Source: a virus. From it: DNA of 44,178 nucleotides. Of the stretch, positions 11,886 to 19,081 are shown in pieces (within the stretch, counting starts at the first letter, position 1; each line of letters opens with the position of its first letter). The notes beneath the pieces were generated by a model. The model saw nothing but the letters and a program-made list of their open reading frames with translations, did not search any database and was not told the origin of the DNA. The stretch spans positions 1 to 44,178 of the IMG/VR virus record IMGVR_UViG_3300020119_000007; one strand, 5' to 3'. Made by a program: the position numbers and the translations under genes.

Positions 11886-12647
11886 ATGGCTCAACTTATC
11901 GCAGCATTCAACGCGCATCAATTCGACCCAACCCAAGGCGGCGGAAGCCTGCCAGTTGGCAAACACCCGGTCGTAATCACCGAATCCGAAGTCAAGGCCA
12001 ACAGCGCCAACGACGGCGGCTATTTGGAACTGCTGTTGAAAATCATTGACGGCCCCGCCGCAGGTACTACAGGCGCTTACCGCCTGAATCTCTATAATAA
12101 GTCGGAAAAGGCCGTCGAAATTGCGCACCGTCAAATGTCCGCACTGTGCCACGTAATCGGCGTCTACAACGTGCAAGATACCCAAGCAATGCACAATCTG
12201 CCCTTCGTAATCGAAGTCGGCATGCAAAAGGGCGAAGAAGCGGCGCAGAAGGGTTACACCGAAGTTAAAAAAGTGTTCGACATTAACGGCAACGAACCAG
12301 GCAAAGCAGGTGCGGGCGCACAGCAAGCGGCCCCGGCGCAGGGTTTCGCCCAACAACAGCCGCAAGGCCAACCGCAGCAATTCGCCCAACAGCAACCGCA
12401 ACAACAGCAGCAACCAGCGGCGGGCGGTTGGGGCGGTCAACCGCAAGGCCAGCCAGCGCAGCAAGGCGGCGGCTTCCAGCAGCCAGCGCAGCAACAGCAG
12501 GCGCAAGGCGGCGCGGCATGGGGCCAGGGCGGGCAACCAGCGCAACAGCAGGCCCAACCGCAGCAGCAAGCGGCCCCGGCGCAGGCTGGCGGCTGGCAGC
12601 AGAACCAGGGACCGGCAGCAGGCGCACCGGCATGGGGTCAGAAGTAA
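11886..12647 (+). CDS. DUF669-like single-stranded DNA-binding protein with Q/G/A-rich tail, 253 aa
   Basis: I chose the ATG at 11886 with AAAAAGG upstream rather than the in-frame TTG at 11868. Residues 1-140 match the DUF669 type of phage SSB/recombination partner (MAQLIAAFNAHQFDP at the start; HRQMSALCHVIGV in the middle). Residues about 145-253 are low complexity Gln, Ala, Gly and Pro with spaced Trp-Gly units (GGWGG, AAWGQ, GGWQQ, PAWGQK). Unlike bacterial SSB there is no acidic DDIPF tip; that tip appears on the clamp homologue instead. A strong terminator follows. Confidence 0.8.
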   Translation: MAQLIAAFNAHQFDPTQGGGSLPVGKHPVVITESEVKANSANDGGYLELLLKIIDGPAAGTTGAYRLNLYNKSEKAVEIAHRQMSALCHVIGVYNVQDTQAMHNLPFVIEVGMQKGEEAAQKGYTEVKKVFDINGNEPGKAGAGAQQAAPAQGFAQQQPQGQPQQFAQQQPQQQQQPAAGGWGGQPQGQPAQQGGGFQQPAQQQQAQGGAAWGQGGQPAQQQAQPQQQAAPAQAGGWQQNQGPAAGAPAWGQK

Positions 12648-12667
12648 TACCGTCGTAGTTTAACAAC

Positions 12668-12694
12668 GTAGGGGTTTCGGCCCCTACTCTTTTT
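12668..12694 (+). terminator. Rho-independent terminator after SSB gene
   Basis: GTAGGGG (12668-12674), loop TTTCGG, CCCCTAC (12681-12687), then TCTTTTT. It is correctly placed 20 bases behind the SSB stop and probably makes SSB mRNA more abundant than the downstream replication genes. Confidence 0.88.
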
Positions 12695-12707
12695 ATAAAG
12701 GCGCGTT

Positions 12708-13211
12708 GTGCAATCTAACATCTTACCAGCGTTGCCAGTTCCAACCCATTGCGACAACTGCAATTCAACACGCATTGAATTTACTTCGAACGATAAAGTC
12801 TACGGGCGTAAGCTTGGCAATTGGCCGTATGCTTACTACTGCAACGACTGTACAGCCGCCGTAGGTTGTCACCCAAACACACAAACCCCGCTTGGTCGTA
12901 TGGCCGACAGAGACACAAGATTTTTACGCAAACATGCGCATTTGGCTTTAGACCCATTTTGGGAAAATCAATACATGACGCGAAGCAAAGCCTATGCATG
13001 GCTAGCCGCCGCACTTGAAATTGATTTAGAAAGCTGTCATATATCGTTGCTTTCAAAAGAACAATTAACCACAACTATAAAAATTTGTACCGAGTATTTG
13101 CAACAAAATATTAAATCCCTTGAACGTCGGAAAGCGAAGAAAAATGCAAAATCAACAGAACGAAACAAACGGTCAAGCGGGTTCGTCGAACGGCGGAAAG
13201 CAAAGCGTTGA
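12708..13211 (+). CDS. DUF3268-like zinc-finger protein, 167 aa
   Basis: The start is a GTG at 12708 with AAAGG upstream. The first 100 residues fit the DUF3268 zinc-finger family: HCDNCNS, VYGRKLGNWPYAYYCNDCTA, VGCHPNTQTPLGRMAD, then a helical AHLALDPFW and SKAYAWLAAAL. A very basic C-terminal tail (about 35 residues with repeated ERRKAKK) suggests nucleic-acid contact. Its 3' end overlaps the start of the nuclease gene by 68 bases in another frame. Confidence 0.82.
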   Translation: MQSNILPALPVPTHCDNCNSTRIEFTSNDKVYGRKLGNWPYAYYCNDCTAAVGCHPNTQTPLGRMADRDTRFLRKHAHLALDPFWENQYMTRSKAYAWLAAALEIDLESCHISLLSKEQLTTTIKICTEYLQQNIKSLERRKAKKNAKSTERNKRSSGFVERRKAKR

Positions 13212-14094
13212 TCTCTCGGCCCCTGGCGTTGCAAAGCAAGTAGCAAGGCAGGTTCTTGAAGACGTAGACCGTTATTGCGCTACAACGTATGATGACGGCC
13301 ACCGTAACCACTTGGGCGCATCGTTGATCGGTCGCGAATGCAAACGCTTTCTTTGGTACGTATTCCGTTGGTGTCACAAAGAACAGTTTGACGGACGCAT
13401 GCAACGGCTGTTTAACCGTGGGCATCGCGAAGAAGCGCGCTTTATTGAATGGCTGGAAGGTATCGGCGCTAAAGTTTGGTTTGAAAATCGCGACGTAGCG
13501 CCGAACGAAAAAGGCGAATACCCGCAGTATCGCATTACCGGGGCAAAAGGCCACTTCGGCGGATCGTTGGACGCGATCATTATTTTGCCAGAACGTTACG
13601 GCATTTCCGAACCTATTTTGGGCGAATTTAAAACCAACGGCACGGGTTCAGGTTTCGATAAGCTGGAAAAAGACGGAATGGCCGTAGCCAAAGCCGAACA
13701 CTACGCCCAAACTTCAACATACGGAAAGAAATACAATTTTCGCTATGTTCTTTACATGAACATTAACAAGAACGATGACAGCATACACGTTGAACTTGTA
13801 AAGCTGAATCATCAACTTGGCGAACAAATGGAAACCAAGGCTGAATTGATTATTTTTTCCCAGGTTCCGCCGCCTAGGTTATCGGACAACATTACGTTCC
13901 GAAGCTGCGCGTATTGTTCAATGAAAGAAATTTGCCACAAAGGCGCAGTTGTCGAACGCAATTGCCGTAGCTGCAAAAACGCAACACCTGTCGAAAATGC
14001 GCAATGGTTTTGTAGCGTGCATAACGACGTAATCCCAAAACATATTATTCCGCTGGCCTGCGATTCTTACAAGTCAATTACCGATAATGTCTAA
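13144..14094 (+). CDS. Fe-S PD-(D/E)XK exonuclease (Cas4/RecB-like), 316 aa
   Basis: The nuclease core reads GGSLDAIII (catalytic Asp) followed by ILGEFKT (the ExK). A Cys in IGRECKRFLWY near residue 60 plus three Cys in CAYCSMKEIC near 260 form the typical cluster pattern of Cas4/AddB iron-sulfur nucleases. A further C-terminal CxxC...C region is present. Proteins of this kind resect DNA ends for recombination and packaging precursors. I prefer the ATG at 13144; an in-frame TTG at 13120 exists. Its stop overlaps the helicase start by 8 bases. Confidence 0.85.
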   Translation: MQNQQNETNGQAGSSNGGKQSVDLSAPGVAKQVARQVLEDVDRYCATTYDDGHRNHLGASLIGRECKRFLWYVFRWCHKEQFDGRMQRLFNRGHREEARFIEWLEGIGAKVWFENRDVAPNEKGEYPQYRITGAKGHFGGSLDAIIILPERYGISEPILGEFKTNGTGSGFDKLEKDGMAVAKAEHYAQTSTYGKKYNFRYVLYMNINKNDDSIHVELVKLNHQLGEQMETKAELIIFSQVPPPRLSDNITFRSCAYCSMKEICHKGAVVERNCRSCKNATPVENAQWFCSVHNDVIPKHIIPLACDSYKSITDNV

Positions 14095-15745
14095 CATTTA
14101 TATTCCGCGATGGTATCAAAACGAAGCCGAATATTCGGTCTTCGATTACTTCGAAAGCGGTAAGCGCGGAAACCCTGTAGTTGCGATGCCAACCGGAACC
14201 GGCAAAAGCATCGTAATTGCAAACCTTATTCGCCGCATTTTTTGCATGCATCCTAACCAGCGCGTAATGATGCTTACGCACGTTAAGAAGTTGATTCAAC
14301 AGAACGCCGAAAAGTTAATGTCTGTCTGGCCGACTGCGCCGCTTGGCATTTATAGCGCGGGATTGAAAAGCCGCGATATGATTATGCCTATTGTGTTTGG
14401 CGGTATTCAATCAGTAGCAAAAGCTATTGCGCGCAGCTTGGAAGACGAAGGCAACCAGCTATTGCCGCAGCATATGAAACATTTTGGATGGCGCGATCTA
14501 ATCTTTATCGACGAAGCCCATTTGTTAAGTCCTAACGAAGATAGCGAATATCAATACGTAATTGCAGAATTAAAAAAGATTAACCCATATCTTAAAGTAA
14601 TCGGCTTTACGGCAACGCCTTACCGCATGAAACAGGGCATGATTACAGACGATGACGGAATTTTTACCGACATTTGTTACGACATTACCGGCATTGAAGC
14701 ATTTAACCGCATGATTGCCGAAGGCTTTATGTCGCCAATCATCGCCAAGCCGACTAGAACAATTATCGACGTTTCCGGCGTAGGTATGACAGGCAGCGAA
14801 TTCAATCAAAAGCAATTGAATAACGTTGTCGATACCGACGAAGTTACTTACAACGCCGTAAAAGAAATGGTAGAATACGGGGCTAACCGTAATTCATGGA
14901 TGGTATTCGGGTCAAGCATTGAAAACGCCGAACACATTAACGCAATGCTGCAAAGCTTCGGCGTTAATTCTGTCGTTGTGCATTCGAAGTTAAAAGATTC
15001 CGACCAACGTATTTTAGATTTTCAGAACGGGCAGTATCAATGCATCGTAAATAAGGATATGCTTACAACCGGGTTTGACCATCCCCCGATTGATTTTATA
15101 GCCGATTTGCAGCCCACAATGTCGCCCGGCAAACACGTTCAAAAATGGGGGCGTGGTACGCGGCCTTCGCCAGCGACGTATAAGAACAACTGTCTAGGTT
15201 TGGACTTCGCGGGCAATGTTCGTAGGCTTGGGCCGATCAATGACCCTGTTAAGCCGCGTAAGCCAGGCCAGGGCGGGGGCGATGCACCAATACGTATTTG
15301 CGATTCATGCGGCGCATACAATCATGCATCGGCGCGCACTTGCTGCAACTGCGGCGTAGAATTCAGTTTCGAAACAAAGATATTCGGCACAGCAGGAACC
15401 GAAGCATTCTTACGTAGTGATGCCCCTATCGTCGAATACTTCAAAGTAGCCAAAGTAATTTATAACCTACATGAAAAGAAGGACGCCAACGGAACATTAA
15501 CTAGCCCGCCATCAATTAAAGTGTCGTACTTTTGTGGGCTGCATATGTTTCATGAATGGGTTATGCTAGAGCATCCCGGCATGGCGTCGAAGCGCGCCCG
15601 CGATTGGTGGCGTTCAAGGCATCAAGAAGAACCGCCGCCGACAACGCATCAAGCTTTGCAACGTGTTTCAGAACTAAGAAAGCCAGCGCAAATAAGAGTT
15701 TGGGTTAATAAGAAATATCCAGACATTTTAGGTTACGAATATTAA
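14087..15745 (+). CDS. SF2 DEAH-box helicase with zinc ribbon, 552 aa
   Basis: Motif I AMPTGTGKS (about residue 30), motif II FIDEAH (about 145), motif III GFTATPYR (about 168), a motif V-like MLTTGFDHP and motif VI WGRGTRPSP (about 355) define an SSL2/UvsW-type superfamily 2 helicase. After the helicase core, CDSCGAYNHASARTCCNCG forms a zinc ribbon. A ~100-residue C-terminal region (YFCGLHMFHEWVMLEHPG) is shared by related phage helicases. It probably opens the duplex at the fork or remodels branched DNA, and is coupled to the nuclease by overlap. Confidence 0.88.
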   Translation: MSNIYIPRWYQNEAEYSVFDYFESGKRGNPVVAMPTGTGKSIVIANLIRRIFCMHPNQRVMMLTHVKKLIQQNAEKLMSVWPTAPLGIYSAGLKSRDMIMPIVFGGIQSVAKAIARSLEDEGNQLLPQHMKHFGWRDLIFIDEAHLLSPNEDSEYQYVIAELKKINPYLKVIGFTATPYRMKQGMITDDDGIFTDICYDITGIEAFNRMIAEGFMSPIIAKPTRTIIDVSGVGMTGSEFNQKQLNNVVDTDEVTYNAVKEMVEYGANRNSWMVFGSSIENAEHINAMLQSFGVNSVVVHSKLKDSDQRILDFQNGQYQCIVNKDMLTTGFDHPPIDFIADLQPTMSPGKHVQKWGRGTRPSPATYKNNCLGLDFAGNVRRLGPINDPVKPRKPGQGGGDAPIRICDSCGAYNHASARTCCNCGVEFSFETKIFGTAGTEAFLRSDAPIVEYFKVAKVIYNLHEKKDANGTLTSPPSIKVSYFCGLHMFHEWVMLEHPGMASKRARDWWRSRHQEEPPPTTHQALQRVSELRKPAQIRVWVNKKYPDILGYEY

Positions 15746-15755
15746 AGGTGAAATC

Positions 15756-16937
15756 ATGGACTTAGACGCAAACGTACCAATCCCAGGCGCAACCGCAGCA
15801 GTACCGGCTAAACCAGCCCGCCGCCGTGCATCGCCGAAACCAAAGGCCGAACCAGTCGCCGAAGTTGCCAACCCTGCGGCGGGCTTGTTGCGTGCATTGA
15901 AGTTCATTTCAATTGCACAGAAGAAGGCCGGTACGCCGGTTCAACAATTCTGCAACTTATCGTATCATTGGGCCGCAGCTACAAACGAAACTTTAACGGT
16001 TGCAACGCGCATTGAAGAAGACTTGACAGCTTGCCCGCATACTTTAAGTTTGATTGACGCACTTTCGAAGTGTTCCGGCGATTTGGCAATTACCCAACTT
16101 TCGCCGCAAACGCTGGCCGTAGATTCGGGCCTGTTTAAAGGTCTGGTCAATTGCGCAAGCTTTGACGAAATCCAGATACCCGCCCCCGATCCGATTTGCG
16201 CGGCTGCGAACGATCGTATTAAATTCGCCCTTGGGGCGGTCGCCTGCCTGGCAACGGACGGTGCGCCAACGGCCCGCAATGCGTCCGTGCTGCTGCAATC
16301 GGGTAGCGCCGTGGCAACCAACGGCCACGCGCTGTTGGAAGCCTGGCACGGCGTCGATTTGCCCCCAAATCTGTTGATTCCGAAGGTTTCGGCGGTCGCT
16401 ATCGCCAAATGCGACAAAACGCTTACAGGCTTCGGGTTTTCGCCGTCTTCTGCAACGTTTTGGTTCGAAGACGGTTCTTTCATTAAGACGCAACTTTACA
16501 ACGAACAATACCCGAACTATCATTCTGTTATTGACGTAGCCGGGTTAAGCCCTGCGCCGCTTCCTTCCGTCTTCTTCAAAGGTGTAAAAGCAATCGAATC
16601 GTTTAGCGAAGATTCAATTGTGTATTTTCACGAAGGTATCTTGAAGTCTAACAAGCGTATGGAAAACGCAAGCACTTACAAGATTGAAGGTTTGCCGCAA
16701 GGCTTTGCTTTTAATGCGAAGTATCTTATCATGCTAGAATCTGCAATGAAGACCGTAGCATTTCAAGATGCGGCTAACGGGCCTAAAGCGTACTTCTTTG
16801 GCGAAAACATACGCGGCGTGCTTATGGGCGTAGCAATGAACGAAAAAGAACGTCGCGAATACGAACACGGCCCCGAAGAACAACGCCAACGGCCAACAGG
16901 TGATTTTAGCGATATGGACGACGACATACCTTTCTGA
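15756..16937 (+). CDS. DnaN-like sliding clamp homologue with an SSB-type C-terminal tip, 393 aa
   Basis: AAAGGTG precedes the ATG. Residues 1-45 are a basic, Pro/Ala-rich linker. The body shows beta-clamp features: ATNGHALLEAWHG (clamp TDGHRLA segment), LLIPKVSAVAIAK, and KTQLYNEQYPNYHSVI (the KxxxGxFPDYxxVxP strand). The last residues are DFSDMDDDIPF, nearly identical to the acidic tip of bacterial SSB (E. coli MDFDDDIPF). The tip is preceded by a charged linker, the layout used by SSB to recruit partner enzymes. The gene lies between helicase and polymerase, so a processivity role for PolB is likely. No clamp-loader gene is seen. Confidence 0.78.
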   Translation: MDLDANVPIPGATAAVPAKPARRRASPKPKAEPVAEVANPAAGLLRALKFISIAQKKAGTPVQQFCNLSYHWAAATNETLTVATRIEEDLTACPHTLSLIDALSKCSGDLAITQLSPQTLAVDSGLFKGLVNCASFDEIQIPAPDPICAAANDRIKFALGAVACLATDGAPTARNASVLLQSGSAVATNGHALLEAWHGVDLPPNLLIPKVSAVAIAKCDKTLTGFGFSPSSATFWFEDGSFIKTQLYNEQYPNYHSVIDVAGLSPAPLPSVFFKGVKAIESFSEDSIVYFHEGILKSNKRMENASTYKIEGLPQGFAFNAKYLIMLESAMKTVAFQDAANGPKAYFFGENIRGVLMGVAMNEKERREYEHGPEEQRQRPTGDFSDMDDDIPF

Positions 16938-16945
16938 GACCGAAG

Positions 16946-19051
16946 ATGAAACTTAAAACAATAAATGAACAAGGCTTCGTAGTCGCCAAAGATCAAAGGG
17001 TAATCGACAAGGTTACGCTTAATCTACAGCGGTCGTTGAAGCCGGTTACGTACTTTAATGATATGGAACTTATGGCCGTTGCCCCTGGCAGCGTATTTAT
17101 TTTCGATAGCGAATGCTATCCTAACTTTTGGTACATATCGTTTAAGTGCGTCGTAACCGGCAAAGTTGTTTCGTTCGAACTGTCGCCAGCATCGCCAACT
17201 ATCAACGTAAATAAACTTCGTTGGATGCTATGGCGATATTGCTTCGTAGGTTTCAACTCGCGCAAATATGATATGCCGATGTTAGCTTACGCAATGAAAG
17301 GCGCAACTTGCCAGCAACTAAAGCAAGCTAACGATTTTTTGATTATTAAAGTAGAAGACCAATACGGCAAAGAAAACAACGTAACGACATTTGACTTTGA
17401 ACGCGAATTTAAAGTAAAGGTCGAACAGTACAACCATATTGACTTAATCGAAGTCGCCCCGTTGCAAGGTTCATTGAAGCTTTACGCCGGTCGCCTGCAT
17501 TGCCAACGTATGCAGGATTTGCCATTTCCGCCAGACCATCACCTAACCGAAGAAGAAGCCGCAATTGTAAGGCCGTATTGCGACAACGACTTAGATAACA
17601 CTATGTTACTTTGGTCGGATTTGTTGCCGCAATTGACGTTGCGCGAAAACTTAGGCAAAGAATACGGGCTTGATTTGCGGTCGAAATCGGATGCACAATT
17701 GGCCGAAGCTGTCATTAATTCCGAACTGGCTAAATTGACCGGCAAGTATCCCAAGAAGCCCACATTAGAATACGGCACGATATTGCAATACACGGTTCCC
17801 GACTGCATATCGTATAAGTCGCCGGAACTGCAAGCCATGCTTGAAAGCGTGCGCGCTGCCAGGTTCGAACTAGACGCCTTGGGTTCGCCTATCTGGCCGG
17901 TCGGCTTGGGTCAAAAAGAAAAGAATACATCGGGTAATGACGTATGGGTTTTGAAAGTCAACGTCGGCAACAACGTATATAAAATGGGCATGGGCGGCTT
18001 GCACTCGCAAGAAAAGTCGGTTACGCATTTGGCCGATTCCAACACTATTTTGGAAGACGACGATTTCGATTCGTTCTATCCGTATATTATCATTTCACAG
18101 CGTTTGTTTCCGTCGCACTTGGGCGAAGCCTTTTTGCAAGTCTACGAAAACATCGTCAAGACACGTATCAACGCAAAGCGCCAGGCGGCGGCATGCAAGG
18201 CAAGCGGCGACAAAGAAGGCGAACGCGCTTGGAAAGTCATTGCCGACAGCTTGAAGATTACGATTAACGGATCATTCGGCAAACTTGGCAACAAGTATTC
18301 AACAATTTATGCGCCGCAATTGATGTTGCAAGTAACGATTACAGGGCAGCTTATTTTGTTAATGCTTATTGAAATGCTGGAAAATGCAGGCATTGAATGC
18401 ATAAGCGCAAACACTGACGGCGTTATTTCCAAGTTCCGGCCAGACCAGAACGCAACAAAGCGCGCTGTTATTAAAGAAATTGAACGCATTACCAGCTTTA
18501 CGACAGAAGCAACACGCTACGGCGGCGTCTACAATCGGGACGTAAATAACTACCTGGCGACCAAACTAAAATTTGACAAGAACACAAACGAATGGACAAA
18601 CGAAATCGAAGAAATAAAAGTTAAAGGCATTTATTCCGAAAAAGGATCGGCACTTAACAGCGTGCTTTCTAAGAACCCTGAAACGCTTATTTGTTCGGAT
18701 GCGTTGCAAGCCTTCCTTCGCTACGGAACGCCGGTTGAACAGACTATTACGCAATGCAAAGACATTCGCCGTTTTACGGCTTTGAAGAACGTTAAAGGCG
18801 GTGGCGAAAAAGGCGGCAAGTATTTAGGCAAGGTCGTTCGCTGGTATTATGCGAAGAATGAGGCAGGCTTTATAGCATATGTGGGCAGCGGTAACAAGGT
18901 TAGTAAATCTGACGGCGCACGGCCTTTGATGGATTTACCAAACGAATTTCCAACGGATATTAATTACAACTGGTATATAAAAGAAACAAAGGATATGCTT
19001 TACGATATCGGACTTTGGCAGAAACCTAAAACAATGCCTTTGTTCTTCTAA
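16946..19051 (+). CDS. Family B DNA polymerase with 3'-5' exonuclease, 701 aa
   Basis: Exonuclease motifs: FIFDSECYPN (ExoI, D-x-E, about residue 50), FNSRKYDMPML (ExoII, about 100) and YCDNDLDNTML (ExoIII, about 213). Polymerase motifs: DDFDSFYPYI (A, about 372), KITINGSFGKLGN (B, about 437) and ISANTDGVI (C, about 492). Motif C has Asn where the first Asp of DTD is usual. The length fits phage PolB enzymes that are not protein-primed of the phi29 kind; priming probably comes from the PrimPol. Last gene of the rightward operon, followed by a bidirectional terminator. Confidence 0.9.
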   Translation: MKLKTINEQGFVVAKDQRVIDKVTLNLQRSLKPVTYFNDMELMAVAPGSVFIFDSECYPNFWYISFKCVVTGKVVSFELSPASPTINVNKLRWMLWRYCFVGFNSRKYDMPMLAYAMKGATCQQLKQANDFLIIKVEDQYGKENNVTTFDFEREFKVKVEQYNHIDLIEVAPLQGSLKLYAGRLHCQRMQDLPFPPDHHLTEEEAAIVRPYCDNDLDNTMLLWSDLLPQLTLRENLGKEYGLDLRSKSDAQLAEAVINSELAKLTGKYPKKPTLEYGTILQYTVPDCISYKSPELQAMLESVRAARFELDALGSPIWPVGLGQKEKNTSGNDVWVLKVNVGNNVYKMGMGGLHSQEKSVTHLADSNTILEDDDFDSFYPYIIISQRLFPSHLGEAFLQVYENIVKTRINAKRQAAACKASGDKEGERAWKVIADSLKITINGSFGKLGNKYSTIYAPQLMLQVTITGQLILLMLIEMLENAGIECISANTDGVISKFRPDQNATKRAVIKEIERITSFTTEATRYGGVYNRDVNNYLATKLKFDKNTNEWTNEIEEIKVKGIYSEKGSALNSVLSKNPETLICSDALQAFLRYGTPVEQTITQCKDIRRFTALKNVKGGGEKGGKYLGKVVRWYYAKNEAGFIAYVGSGNKVSKSDGARPLMDLPNEFPTDINYNWYIKETKDMLYDIGLWQKPKTMPLFF

Positions 19052-19054
19052 TTG

Positions 19055-19078
19055 AAAAGACCGCCGAAGCGGTCTTTT
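19055..19078. terminator. Bidirectional terminator between convergent operons
   Basis: AAAAGACCGC (19055-19064), loop CGAA and GCGGTCTTTT (19069-19078) form a perfect 10-bp stem with T runs on both strands. It ends the rightward polymerase transcript and, from the other side, the leftward tail-fibre transcript whose stop is at 19082. Confidence 0.95.
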
Positions 19079-19081
19079 TTT

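Noticed and set aside
11541-12569. Long minus-strand frame (342 codons) opposite the Sak4-like and SSB genes
   Set aside because: Arg/Leu-rich translation is the mirror of the Q/A/G-rich SSB tail; no start signals.
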